From Rikenella sp. (GTDB lineage Bacteria; Bacteroidota; Bacteroidia; Bacteroidales; Rikenellaceae): 47,590 nucleotides of DNA. Below the pieces are notes generated by a model, which saw only the letters and a list, made by a program, of their open reading frames with translations, was not told the DNA's origin and searched no databases. The translations under genes and the position numbers were made by a program. The stretch is from NCBI GenBank assembly GCA_022511025.1, contig JAFLSI010000005.1:1-47590 (forward strand), given 5' to 3'. Within the stretch, counting starts at the first letter, position 1. Each line of letters begins with the position of its first letter. This document shows positions 1 to 9,360 of the stretch, piece after piece.

Positions 1-55
1 TTGCCCGTACACCGCATTTCGAGTGCGGCCCGATCGACCACTCCGGCATCTCTCC
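1..55 (-). tRNA. tRNA-Ser (anticodon CGA), truncated by window start
   Basis: Reverse complement GGAGAGATGCCGGAGTGGTCGATCGGGCCGCACTCGAAATGCGG...; anticodon stem CCGCA/TGCGG with loop CTCGAAA. Confidence 0.88.
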
Positions 56-125
56 CTAAATGGGGATCATTGCAACGAAAAAACTACCCCCCCAAAGAGA
101 GTTTTTCGCAGTCGGCGACAAAATG

Positions 126-217
<92 letters not shown>

Positions 218-235
218 CGAACGCTGAAAGCACCA

Positions 236-267
236 CAAAAGTAGTGCTTCCGCTCTTTATTTCCAAA
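236..267 (-). promoter_or_regulatory. Bacteroidota-type promoter for the tRNA-Ser pair
   Basis: Minus strand TACTTTTG (-7 TAnnTTTG, 236-243) with TTTG (-33, 264-267), about 20 bp spacing, upstream of the tRNA. Confidence 0.55.
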
Positions 268-304
268 TGAAATTTTCGGTAACGCTCCGAAAACCCGTAA
301 AAAA

Positions 305-1285
305 TCACTGCTTGCCGACATCCCCCGGCTTTCCGATGCTCTCCCGCATCGAGGTGTCGGCCTGAAGGTTGCGAAGTTTGTAATAGTCCATAATCCCCAG
401 ATTCCCGCTCCGAAACGCTTCGGCGATCGCCATCGGAATCTCCGCCTCAGCCTCGATCACTTTGGCCCGCGCCTCCTGGGCTTTCGCTTTCATCTCCTGC
501 TCCAGCGCCACGGCCATCGCCCGTTTCTCCTCTGCCCGCGCCTGAGCGATGTTCTTGTCCGCATTGGCCTGGTCCATCTGCAATACGGCACCGATATTCC
601 GCCCCACATCGATGTCCGCAATGTCGATCGAGAGTATTTCAAAAGCTGTCCCCGCATCCAACCCTTTCTCTAACACCACGCGTGAAATGAAGTCCGGATT
701 CTCCATCACGCTCTTGTGCGAATCCGACGAACCGATCGAAGAGACAATCCCCTCCCCTACTCTGGCCAGCACCGTCTCCTCGCCCGCCCCGCCGACCAGC
801 TGTTTGATATTGGCCCGTACCGTTACCCGGGCTTTGGCGATCAACTGAATCCCGTCCTTGGCCACCGCCGTTACCGGAGGCGTGTTGATCACTTTCGGAT
901 TGACCGACATCTGCACCGCCTCGAAAACATCCCGTCCGGCCAGGTCGATTGCCGTGGCCATTTTGAAATCCAGCGTGATATTGGCTTTTTGGGCCGAAAC
1001 CAGCGCGTGAACCACGTTGGCTACATGTCCGCCCGCCAAAAAGTGGGCTTCGAGTTCGTTCGGGTTCAGGTGCAGTCCGGCTTTCGTCCCTTCGATCATG
1101 GCCGATACGATGGTGGCCGGCGGTACCTTGCGCCAGCGCATCAAGACGAGCTGGAGCAGGCTGATCCGCACCCCGGAGACCAAAGCCGAAAACCACAGCC
1201 CGATCGGAATGAAATAAAGAACGATCCACAGCAGGACGATCGCAATCCCAGCTATGACAAGGGCAGTTGTCGAAAAATAATCCAT
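305..1285 (-). CDS. floA: Flotillin-like protein FloA (SPFH-related)
   Basis: N-terminal membrane segment, [21 protein letters not shown], long Ala/Glu-rich coiled region; matches FloA family architecture. Confidence 0.9.
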   Translation of the reverse strand: MDYFSTTALVIAGIAIVLLWIVLYFIPIGLWFSALVSGVRISLLQLVLMRWRKVPPATIVSAMIEGTKAGLHLNPNELEAHFLAGGHVANVVHALVSAQKANITLDFKMATAIDLAGRDVFEAVQMSVNPKVINTPPVTAVAKDGIQLIAKARVTVRANIKQLVGGAGEETVLARVGEGIVSSIGSSDSHKSVMENPDFISRVVLEKGLDAGTAFEILSIDIADIDVGRNIGAVLQMDQANADKNIAQARAEEKRAMAVALEQEMKAKAQEARAKVIEAEAEIPMAIAEAFRSGNLGIMDYYKLRNLQADTSMRESIGKPGDVGKQ

Positions 1286-1312
1286 ATTCAGTCCGTTAAA
1301 TCGTTTTTTAGG

Positions 1313-1783
1313 TTAATCCTCCACCGGCCGGACGATCAGGCAGGCATTGTCATACCCGACCACCGACACAGCCCGTTTCGGGTCGATGTAGCTGTCGAGC
1401 GATTTCGCTTCGAAGATTCGTTCGCCGATCCGGATGTTTCCCATCGGTGCCAAGCGGGTCAAGGTCGTCCCCCGCGTCCCCATCGCCACCTGTTCTTCGA
1501 TCCCGACCGGCTGCACCTGCGACTCGATCCGGGTTTTGAGCGTTACGCGATTCCATGTCCGCGGCCGCAGGAAGAGTGCCGTCAGCACAACCAACAGCCC
1601 CACAATAACCCCCACCGCGATCCATCCGGTTTGCATCCCTCCCCCGGCGAAAGCCCATGCCGCCGCCCCCACCAAACAGCAAAAAGAACCCGCAGCAGCT
1701 ATCGTAATTCCCGGCAGCACCAATTCCGCCACGAAGAGCAAAAGGCCCAAGAAAATCAGGAGCGAAATCCACAACACCATCAT
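1313..1783 (-). CDS. NfeD-like membrane protein with C-terminal OB fold
   Basis: N-terminal transmembrane helices, C-terminal GTTLTRLAPMGNIRIGERIFEAKS typical of NfeD; adjacent to floA. Confidence 0.85.
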   Translation of the reverse strand: MMVLWISLLIFLGLLLFVAELVLPGITIAAAGSFCCLVGAAAWAFAGGGMQTGWIAVGVIVGLLVVLTALFLRPRTWNRVTLKTRIESQVQPVGIEEQVAMGTRGTTLTRLAPMGNIRIGERIFEAKSLDSYIDPKRAVSVVGYDNACLIVRPVED

Positions 1784-3387
1784 AATGCCACGACTTTGAT
1801 TTTAACATTCGGCTGGGTACGCAGCGCCTCGGCCAACCGTTCCGCCTCGGTCTGCTGCTCGAAGCCGTCGACTGCATACACCACCTCGTTTCCCGAAGAG
1901 TTCCGGACGATCGTCTTTCCCGGTGCCCGGGCTGCGATAATCTCCCGTGCCGCCGCCGAGAGCCGCAGCTCCTCCGGAACGATCTCCACCCGGTATCGCC
2001 CTTCGCCCGTTGTCCGTGCCGCCGCCTCGGCCTGCTCCGCAGCTGCCTCCAACGCTTTGGCCTGAGCCGCAGAGACCGGTTTGCCCTCTGCAAAAGCGAT
2101 CACCGAAGCCCGTAGTCCCTCCCGCGTCATCTGCGCAACGGCCGCCTGCGCCTCCGCATGTGTGGCGAATCCCCCCGCCACATAGCGCCGCTGCCCGTTC
2201 CCCAACGGCTGGTACATTACCGGCGTCAACCCTTTGAAAACCTCGATTCCTTTCGGCGGCGCCGGATACAAACCGATCTGCACCGTATAGTAAACCCCTC
2301 GCTTCGGCACCTGCAACGCCGGTATGTCGTCGACCGTCGTATAGTTTCGCTCCGCCGACTTGGCAATCGCTCCGTAGACGATCATGCTCCGCGGCTCGAA
2401 CGGAATATCGGCGTAATCCGCCGCTTCGGCTTGGGCCACCATCGCCTCGGTCCTGCCCCTTTCCGTCTTCAGCGAGTCTTCGGCCTGTGTCAACCCCAAC
2501 GCCTGCGCCAGAACCGATTCGTAATTCAACGTCAACCGCTTTTGCACCGGATAGGTCGTCAACAACGGCGCCAGCTGTTCCCCCGCCAACCGCTCCGCCC
2601 GCCGCACCTGCCGGCTCTCCTGGTCCAACTGTTCCAACTGCAGCCGGTCGATCGACCCGATCCGGTCCAGCAGCACCGAATAGAGATCCAATTTCCGGTG
2701 ATAGATCGTCAGCCACAACTGTTCCATCTGGGCGTCGACCTGTTCGATCTGCTCTTTCAACTCCCCGGCCCGCAAACTCAAGCTGTCGATCGTCTCCTGT
2801 TCGGCGGCCGCCTCGTACTGCCGCTTCGTCGCTGTCAGCTGTTCGTACAGTCCGGAAATCTGTCGCCCGATGCGTCCTATCTCCGCCTCCACTTTCGGCA
2901 AAACGGCGAACAGACGCCGATCCGTCCCCGAAAGGTTGTCGACGAAAAACGGATTGTCGTAAAGCATCCGTCGCCCGCCGTCATGCCGGGAACCTCCCGC
3001 ATCGCCCTCCTCTCCCTCGGCTGCCGTTCCCGCCGGATCGTCCAAATGGCTGACAATATACTCCTGCTCGATCGCCGCCACTTGGGCCGTAATCCGCCCC
3101 ATCCGGTTCCTGACCTCGAACAGTTCGCTTTCGAGCCGCACGATCTCCCGGCCCAACTCTCCCCGCTGACCCGCCGCTGTCTCGAACCGGCTTCGGCAGG
3201 CGGAAAGCTCTGCCGCGGTCGAATCCTCCCTTGCCTTGAGCTGCGCCTGCTGCCGCAGCAGCTCCATGTAGGTCCCATCCCCCGCCAATCCCGCAATCCG
3301 CGCCTGCTGGGCCGAGGCACTCCCTACTCCCCATCCGGCCCCCAATCCGATGACGGCCCATATGAATCGTGTAAAACAGTTGCCCAT
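1780..3387 (-). CDS. Secreted/periplasmic coiled-coil protein with C-terminal SPOR-like segments
   Basis: Signal-peptide-like N terminus, long Glu/Gln-rich coiled coil, C-terminal YYTVQIGLYP...YVAGGFATHAEAQAAVAQM resembling SPOR. Confidence 0.65.
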   Translation of the reverse strand: MGNCFTRFIWAVIGLGAGWGVGSASAQQARIAGLAGDGTYMELLRQQAQLKAREDSTAAELSACRSRFETAAGQRGELGREIVRLESELFEVRNRMGRITAQVAAIEQEYIVSHLDDPAGTAAEGEEGDAGGSRHDGGRRMLYDNPFFVDNLSGTDRRLFAVLPKVEAEIGRIGRQISGLYEQLTATKRQYEAAAEQETIDSLSLRAGELKEQIEQVDAQMEQLWLTIYHRKLDLYSVLLDRIGSIDRLQLEQLDQESRQVRRAERLAGEQLAPLLTTYPVQKRLTLNYESVLAQALGLTQAEDSLKTERGRTEAMVAQAEAADYADIPFEPRSMIVYGAIAKSAERNYTTVDDIPALQVPKRGVYYTVQIGLYPAPPKGIEVFKGLTPVMYQPLGNGQRRYVAGGFATHAEAQAAVAQMTREGLRASVIAFAEGKPVSAAQAKALEAAAEQAEAAARTTGEGRYRVEIVPEELRLSAAAREIIAARAPGKTIVRNSSGNEVVYAVDGFEQQTEAERLAEALRTQPNVKIKVVAL

Positions 3388-3424
3388 AGTTTTGATCTCG
3401 AACGAAAGGTAGGGAATATCCGGC

Positions 3425-4870
3425 TTATTTCCAACTGCGGAGCATGAAAATGTGGATGAATCCGAAAAACTCCAGACGGCCGAAAAGCATCAGGCCGCTG
3501 AGCAGCCATTTGGCCGTATCGGGCAGCACACCGTAGTTGCTCAGGTTGCTGACCGCCCCGAATCCCGGCCCGACGTTGCTCAGGCTGGCGATCGTGGCGG
3601 TAAACCCGGTCAGCAGGTCGATGTTCATCGCCGCCAACAGCAAGGTTCCGACCAGCGCGCTCAGCAGGTAGATCACCACCAACAGGATCGCCGAATTGAC
3701 TGCGCCGTCATCCTGCGTAACGCCGTTCTGTTTGATCCGAATCACCGCATTCGGATGCTGCAACTTCAGGATGCGCGCCCGGATCGACTTGAACAGCAGC
3801 AAAATCCGGTCGGCTTTCAGCCCTCCGGTCGACGAACCGGCCATGGCGCACTGCATCGTGCAGTACATCATCACGAGCATCGCCAGCGGAGGCCAAAGGG
3901 CGTCATCGACCGAGGCAAAACCGGTGGTCGTGGTGTAGGAGACCACTTGGAACGAAGCGTAGCGCAGCGCTTCGCCGAAGCTCGCACAGTTGTGGTTCAG
4001 CAGCAGCCCCCCCGCAACGAGCATCGAACAGAGGGTCAGCGACAGCACGTAGAACCGCGCCACCTCCGACCGGAAAAGGTTGTTGCGTTTGCCCCGGATC
4101 GTCGCATAGATCAGCCCCATGTGCAGTCCGGCTACGGCCATGAAAAAGAGGATGATCATTTCGACCGTCGCGCTGCCGTAGGCCATGATGCTGTTGTTCT
4201 TGATGCAGAAGCCGCCGGTGGCGATGGTCGAGAAGGAGTTGGTTACGGCGTCGAACCACGGCATCCCCACGATCTTCAGCACCGCCGTTTCGCACAGGGT
4301 CAGACCGACGTAGACGTACAGGATAATCTGGAGGATCTTTCGGGTGGTGTAGCGGAAGTTGTCTTTGGCCATCATCGACATTTCGGCGCTCGACAGGCTG
4401 ATTTTAGTTCGCCCCATCGAGGGCAGGATGGCGAGGGCGAACAGAATGACGCCGACGCCTCCGATCCAGTGGGTGGAGGAGCGCCAGAAGAGCAGCCCGT
4501 CGGGCAGGGCTTCGATGTCGGACAGAATCGTGGAGCCGGTGGTGGTGAATCCGGAGGTGCTTTCGAACCAAGCGTTGGCGATCGAAAACTCGCCGCCCCA
4601 GATCAAATAGGGAAGCATCCCCAGCAGGCACGACATGACCCAGGACATCGTAACCACTACGTAGCTCTCCTTGGTCGAAAGGTTGTGTTCGTTGGGGACG
4701 AAAATCAAAGGGAAAGCGCCGACGATCGCGGTGATCAAAAAGCTGAGCAGCAGGGGATAGAATCCCGTGTCGAGTCCGTTGGCGAACGAAACTCCGGCCG
4801 AGATCAGCATGAACGCTGCGTTGAGCAGCATCACCAAGCCGACGTAGCGAATAATCAATCCGAACTTCAT
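3425..4870 (-). CDS. trkH: TrkH family potassium uptake protein
   Basis: Multi-pass membrane protein with STSGFTTTGSTIL, TTTTGFASVD and STGGLKADRILLLFK motifs. Confidence 0.9.
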   Translation of the reverse strand: MKFGLIIRYVGLVMLLNAAFMLISAGVSFANGLDTGFYPLLLSFLITAIVGAFPLIFVPNEHNLSTKESYVVVTMSWVMSCLLGMLPYLIWGGEFSIANAWFESTSGFTTTGSTILSDIEALPDGLLFWRSSTHWIGGVGVILFALAILPSMGRTKISLSSAEMSMMAKDNFRYTTRKILQIILYVYVGLTLCETAVLKIVGMPWFDAVTNSFSTIATGGFCIKNNSIMAYGSATVEMIILFFMAVAGLHMGLIYATIRGKRNNLFRSEVARFYVLSLTLCSMLVAGGLLLNHNCASFGEALRYASFQVVSYTTTTGFASVDDALWPPLAMLVMMYCTMQCAMAGSSTGGLKADRILLLFKSIRARILKLQHPNAVIRIKQNGVTQDDGAVNSAILLVVIYLLSALVGTLLLAAMNIDLLTGFTATIASLSNVGPGFGAVSNLSNYGVLPDTAKWLLSGLMLFGRLEFFGFIHIFMLRSWK

Positions 4871-4882
4871 CTCCCTGAGGGG

Positions 4883-5632
4883 TTACTGTTTCGCCTTTTT
4901 GCTGAGGTTCACCGCCGAGGCGACATACTCTTTCAAGGTATTGATTTCGTCCTGGGTGCTGACCGAGACTTCGAACGGCAGCCGCGAGTCGACATATCCG
5001 CGGAGCGACCGGGTGATTTGCAGCACCGGGCCGACGAAATAGTTGCTCAGCATGAAGTAAAAGACCGTCAGCAGCAGGATACCGGCGCCGAGGGCGATGA
5101 TGCCGACCATCGAGGCCCGGTAGGCGTTCCGCTCCAACTGGGCGGTGTAGTCGATCGTCTGCTGCTGGATCCGGACCATGGATTCCTTGATCGCCCGGGT
5201 GAGTTTGTAGTAGGAAGTGCGGTAGACCTCCGTGAACCATTCGATGTCGATGCTGTCGGCCACCTGCGGCACGATGCTGTTGTAGTACCGGGCCGTCGTC
5301 CGGATCTCCTCTAAGAGCACGGAGTCGTAGCGCGAACTTTGCGCCTCCCGGAGTGCCCGGCTGAAGTTTCGCCGCCCCTGTGCGATCATCGAATCGTAGA
5401 TCCCGGCCTGTTCGGTGTCGGTGATCGAGAGCAGCAGGGCTGTATTCTGGTTCTGCACGGCGTCGAGCATCTGGGTTGCGATTTCGATGCTCCCCTGGGT
5501 GTGCGCCAGTACGCTGTGGGTGGTGCGGTTGAATTTCGCCAGTTCGAGCGACGAAATGATACCGGACAGGAACAGCAGAATGCCGATCGTGATGAATCCT
5601 AACCGGATTTTAGGTTTGATCCCCATGGCCAT
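4883..5632 (-). CDS. Four-helix-bundle (MCP-type) sensor-like membrane protein lacking an output domain
   Basis: TM - helical sensor domain - TM - short HAMP-like segment, then stop at 249 aa. Confidence 0.6.
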   Translation of the reverse strand: MAMGIKPKIRLGFITIGILLFLSGIISSLELAKFNRTTHSVLAHTQGSIEIATQMLDAVQNQNTALLLSITDTEQAGIYDSMIAQGRRNFSRALREAQSSRYDSVLLEEIRTTARYYNSIVPQVADSIDIEWFTEVYRTSYYKLTRAIKESMVRIQQQTIDYTAQLERNAYRASMVGIIALGAGILLLTVFYFMLSNYFVGPVLQITRSLRGYVDSRLPFEVSVSTQDEINTLKEYVASAVNLSKKAKQ

Positions 5633-5699
5633 ATGAGAGGTTTTCAGCTAAGCGGGCGTAAAATTAGATTTTTTTTCGATTCGTCCGCCACCCGACCGG

Positions 5700-6182
5700 T
5701 TAAAACTCCGCCGCCTCCAATTCGACGACCCGGTCGCCGTCCACCGTGAAACGCAAGGCGGTTCGCACCCCCTGGTATCCATATCCCGCGGCGCCGGGGT
5801 TCATGTGCAGCAGGTGGTAGCGTTTGTCGTTGACGACCTTCAGAATATGCGAATGGCCGCTGATAAAGAGGCCGGGGTGCACCTGTTCGATCCACTGCCG
5901 TGCCTCCGGCTCGTACCGGCCGGGGTAGCCGCCGATGTGGGTCATCAAGACGCTCAGCTCCTCGCAAATCAGATGTTTGAATTTCGGATAGACGGTCCGC
6001 ACCCGGTGGTCGTCGATGTTGCCGTACACGGCGGTCAAGGGCCGAAAGGCGTCGATCCGGTCGGCCAGCTCGATCGACCCGATGTCGCCGGCGTGCCAAA
6101 TCTGTTCCACGGGGTCGAGAAAATGACGCACTTTGTCGTCGAAAGTGCCGTGCGTGTCCGATATCAAACCTATTCTTACCAT
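5700..6182 (-). CDS. Metallophosphoesterase, YfcE/MJ0936-type phosphodiesterase
   Basis: MVRIGLISDTHG, WHAGDIGS, VYGNIDDH, FISGHSH, MNPGAAG motifs. Confidence 0.9.
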   Translation of the reverse strand: MVRIGLISDTHGTFDDKVRHFLDPVEQIWHAGDIGSIELADRIDAFRPLTAVYGNIDDHRVRTVYPKFKHLICEELSVLMTHIGGYPGRYEPEARQWIEQVHPGLFISGHSHILKVVNDKRYHLLHMNPGAAGYGYQGVRTALRFTVDGDRVVELEAAEF

Positions 6183-6189
6183 CGGAATA

Positions 6190-6197
6190 CAAAGTTA
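6190..6197 (-). promoter_or_regulatory. -7 box TAACTTTG facing the metallophosphoesterase gene
   Basis: Reverse complement TAACTTTG matches TAnnTTTG; lies in the left inverted repeat, 7 nt before the ATG at 6182. Confidence 0.5.
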
Positions 6198-6413
6198 TAT
6201 AATTTGTTCGTTGGGCGAGATAGGCTGCTTCCTTTTGCAAACGAAAAACAGTCGCTTTGCGCGCCGCAAGGCGCTGCAGGCCGGAGCCACCCCCGGCGAC
6301 GGTCTGCAATTTCTCGCTTCGCTCGCATGCAGCCCGCGCTGGCTCCGGCCTGTATCAAGGTAACGCGAAATAGACAAAGCGATAATTCTTTCTCGCCCAA
6401 CGAACAAATTATA

Positions 6414-6421
6414 TAACTTTG
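6414..6421 (+). promoter_or_regulatory. -7 box TAACTTTG facing rarA
   Basis: TAACTTTG matches TAnnTTTG; lies in the right inverted repeat, 9 nt before the ATG at 6431. Confidence 0.55.
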
Positions 6422-6430
6422 TAGATCATT

Positions 6431-7711
6431 ATGAAAAGCAATATCCCCCTGGCCGAGCGGATGCGCCCCGCGACCCTCGAGCAGTACATCGGACAGACCC
6501 ACTTGGTCGGTCCCGACGGCGTGCTGCGCAAGTTCGTAACCGCGCGCAACCTCTCCTCCTTTATTCTGTGGGGGCCTCCCGGAGTCGGAAAGACCACGCT
6601 GGCCCAGATCATGGCCCGGGCTTTGGAGCGGAAATTCTTCACCCTCAGCGCCATCAGCGCCGGGGTGAAAGAGGTTCGGGAGGTGTTGGAGAAAGCCCGG
6701 TCGAGCCGGTTTTTCGATTCGGCGCCGCCCGTGCTCTTCATCGACGAAATCCACCGCTTCAACAAAGCCCAGCAGGATTCGCTGTTGGGAGCTGTCGAAC
6801 AGGGTGTCGTAACGCTGATCGGGGCGACGACCGAAAACCCGTCGTTCGAGATCATTCGGCCCCTCTTGTCGCGTTGTCAGGTCTACATCCTGAAACCGTT
6901 GGAGGAGGAGGATTTGAAAAAACTGCTCGACCGGGTTCTCACCGAAGACATCTGCTTGAAAGAGATGGACATACAGGTGGCGGAGACGGGCGCCCTGCTC
7001 AGTTTTAGCGGCGGAGACGCCCGCAAGCTGCTGAATATCGTCGAGATGATTTGCAGCACGGCCGACGGCGAGAAAATCGTCATCGACGACGAGACGGTGC
7101 GGGCCGCCCTGCAACAGAACATCGCCCGGTACGACAAGAACGGCGAGGAGCACTACGATGTCATATCGGCTTTCATCAAGAGCGTCCGGGGCAGCGATCC
7201 GAATGCTGCGATTTACTACTTGGCCCGCATGTTGGCCGGAGGCGAAGAACCCCGTTTCATCGCCCGGCGGCTCTGCATCTTAGCTTCGGAGGACATCGGG
7301 TTGGCCAATCCGAATGCGCTGCTGCTGGCCGAAGCCTGCTTCAATACGGTGCACAACATCGGCATGCCGGAGGCGCGGATCACGCTGGCGCAGGCCACCA
7401 TCTATTTAGCGACCTCGCCCAAGAGCAACTCGGCCTACATGGCGATCGACCGGGCAATGGCGCAGGTCGAACGCGAAGGTTACCGACCCGTGCCGCTCCA
7501 CCTGCGGAATGCCCCTACCTCCCTGATGAAAACGGCCGGTTACGGGACGGGATACCGGTATGCGCACGACTATCCGGGCCACTTCGTCGATCTGGAGTTC
7601 ATGCCGGAGGGTTTGGCCGGCACCCGCTTCTGGACACCGGCCGACAACCCGGCAGAAGAGAAACTCAAAGCCCGCATGGAGGAGCTGTGGGGAGGGAAAT
7701 ATGGAGGCTGA
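6431..7711 (+). CDS. rarA: Replication-associated recombination protein A (AAA+ ATPase)
   Basis: PLAERMRPATLEQYIGQTHL, WGPPGVGKTTLA, LFIDEIHRFNKAQQD, GATTENPSFE. Confidence 0.95.
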   Translation: MKSNIPLAERMRPATLEQYIGQTHLVGPDGVLRKFVTARNLSSFILWGPPGVGKTTLAQIMARALERKFFTLSAISAGVKEVREVLEKARSSRFFDSAPPVLFIDEIHRFNKAQQDSLLGAVEQGVVTLIGATTENPSFEIIRPLLSRCQVYILKPLEEEDLKKLLDRVLTEDICLKEMDIQVAETGALLSFSGGDARKLLNIVEMICSTADGEKIVIDDETVRAALQQNIARYDKNGEEHYDVISAFIKSVRGSDPNAAIYYLARMLAGGEEPRFIARRLCILASEDIGLANPNALLLAEACFNTVHNIGMPEARITLAQATIYLATSPKSNSAYMAIDRAMAQVEREGYRPVPLHLRNAPTSLMKTAGYGTGYRYAHDYPGHFVDLEFMPEGLAGTRFWTPADNPAEEKLKARMEELWGGKYGG

Positions 7712-7761
7712 GACTTTGATAATTGCCCAAATAGCGTTAAATTTACTGGAAAAAGCATGCT

Positions 7762-8616
7762 ATGAAAACTGAACGGCATCATCGCGACGGAGCGATTCGG
7801 GTGGAGTTGCCCGGCTTTACCGATGACAACAAAAAGGGGCCGTTTTTTTTGCTGGCCGGTCCGTGCGTGGTGGAGAGCGAAGCGATTGTAATGGGAACGG
7901 CGGAGCGGTTGGCGGAGATGACGGCACGGTTAGGGATTCCGTACATCTTCAAGGCGTCGTACCGCAAGGCCAACCGGAGCCGGTCGGATTCGTTCACCGG
8001 AATCGGCGATGAACGGGCGCTGCAACTGTTGGCGAAGGTGAGGCGGGAGTTCGGCGTGCCGATCGTTACCGACATTCACGCTCCGGAGGAGGCGGCTATG
8101 GCCGCCGAATACGTCGATGTGCTCCAGATACCGGCTTTTCTGTGCCGGCAGACCGACCTGCTGACGGCAGCGGCGAAGACCGGCCGGTGGGTCAATATCA
8201 AGAAGGGGCAGTTTCTGGCGCCGGAGTCGATGGCCTTCGCAGCGGCGAAGATCACCGAATGCGGAAACCGGCAGGTGATGCTGACGGACCGGGGAACGAT
8301 GTTCGGCTATCAGGATTTGATTGTCGACTACCGCGGGATTCCGATCATGAAACGGACGGGATTCCCGGTGGTGATGGATATTACCCATTCGCTGCAACAG
8401 CCCAACCAAAGCAGCGGCGTAACGGGCGGACAGCCCGAAATGATCGAGACCGTGGCGCGGGCGGCGATTGCGGTGGGGGCGGACGGCCTGTTCGTCGAGA
8501 CCCATCCCGATCCGGCCAGCGCGCTGTCGGACGGGGCCAACATGTTGCCTTTGGACCGGATGGAGGGGATGCTGGAACGGCTCCTCGTTCTGCGCCGGGC
8601 TTTGCTGACCTTCTAA
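7762..8616 (+). CDS. kdsA: 3-deoxy-8-phosphooctulonate synthase
   Basis: LLAGPCVVESE, FKASYRKANRSRSDSFTG, VNIKKGQFLAPESM, DITHSLQQPNQ. Confidence 0.93.
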   Translation: MKTERHHRDGAIRVELPGFTDDNKKGPFFLLAGPCVVESEAIVMGTAERLAEMTARLGIPYIFKASYRKANRSRSDSFTGIGDERALQLLAKVRREFGVPIVTDIHAPEEAAMAAEYVDVLQIPAFLCRQTDLLTAAAKTGRWVNIKKGQFLAPESMAFAAAKITECGNRQVMLTDRGTMFGYQDLIVDYRGIPIMKRTGFPVVMDITHSLQQPNQSSGVTGGQPEMIETVARAAIAVGADGLFVETHPDPASALSDGANMLPLDRMEGMLERLLVLRRALLTF

Positions 8617-8629
8617 TTGCACGACACCT

Positions 8630-9316
8630 ATGGAATCCGAAAATAAACGGGAACAGATCATCGAGACGCTGAAGACGAAATCGGCTCTGCTGCAACACAT
8701 TTTCGACAACACACAGCAGGTCTTCGGACAGCTCAAGGAGATTTTGCAGGAGTATGCCGTCGAGGTGAACGAACGGTTAGACGGGACGACCGACAAACGG
8801 GTCAAGATGGAGTACCGCGACCGGGGCAAGTTCGAGGCTCAGTTGCAGATGGCGGGCGACATTCTGATTTTCAGCATGCACACGAACATCTTCCTGTTCG
8901 ACCGCGAGAACATCATCTGGCAGAACTCCTACGTGAAACAGGACCGGCAGAATGCCTATTGCGGGGTGATCCACATCTACAACTTTCTGGCCGACTCGTT
9001 CAAATACAACCGGTCGGCGGACGAGGGATATTTGGTGGCGCGGATCTTCGTCAACCGGGAATTTCAGTATATGGTCGAGGGGAAACGGCAGGTGGCTTTC
9101 CGCCACGACCGCTTCGGACAGGGGGCCATTACGCCGGAGGCGCTGACCGAAATCATCGAAAACACGATGGCTTACACGCTCGATTTCGACCTGCTCGTGC
9201 CGCCGTACGACACGGTCAAATTGGTAACGGTAGACCAGATGAACACCAAAATCGAAAACTCGAAACTCCAAACGGGAAAACGGTTGGGGTACCAGTTCCG
9301 CTCGGACGACGTATAA
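8630..9316 (+). CDS. Conserved hypothetical protein (228 aa)
   Basis: Open frame directly downstream of kdsA, coding-like composition, no recognised domain. Confidence 0.75.
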   Translation: MESENKREQIIETLKTKSALLQHIFDNTQQVFGQLKEILQEYAVEVNERLDGTTDKRVKMEYRDRGKFEAQLQMAGDILIFSMHTNIFLFDRENIIWQNSYVKQDRQNAYCGVIHIYNFLADSFKYNRSADEGYLVARIFVNREFQYMVEGKRQVAFRHDRFGQGAITPEALTEIIENTMAYTLDFDLLVPPYDTVKLVTVDQMNTKIENSKLQTGKRLGYQFRSDDV

Positions 9317-9360
9317 ACACTCAAAACCCTTTTTTTAACCTTTCTAAAACACAACAGTTT

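Larger units (their letters stand above)
6188..6423. repeat. ~236-bp element with perfect 33-bp terminal inverted repeats and nested internal inverted repeats; candidate MITE-like or structured intergenic element
   Basis: 6188-6220 TACAAAGTTATATAATTTGTTCGTTGGGCGAGA is the exact reverse complement of 6391-6423; internal pairs 6252-6259/6375-6382 (tcgctttg/caaagcga) and 6277-6289/6340-6352 (caggccggagcca/tggctccggcctg). Confidence 0.85.

Noticed and set aside
6188-6423. Classical phase-variable invertible promoter
   Set aside because: Each inverted-repeat arm itself carries an outward -7 box, so inversion would leave both flanking genes with the same promoter; no adjacent recombinase is seen. 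Kept as a structured element instead.
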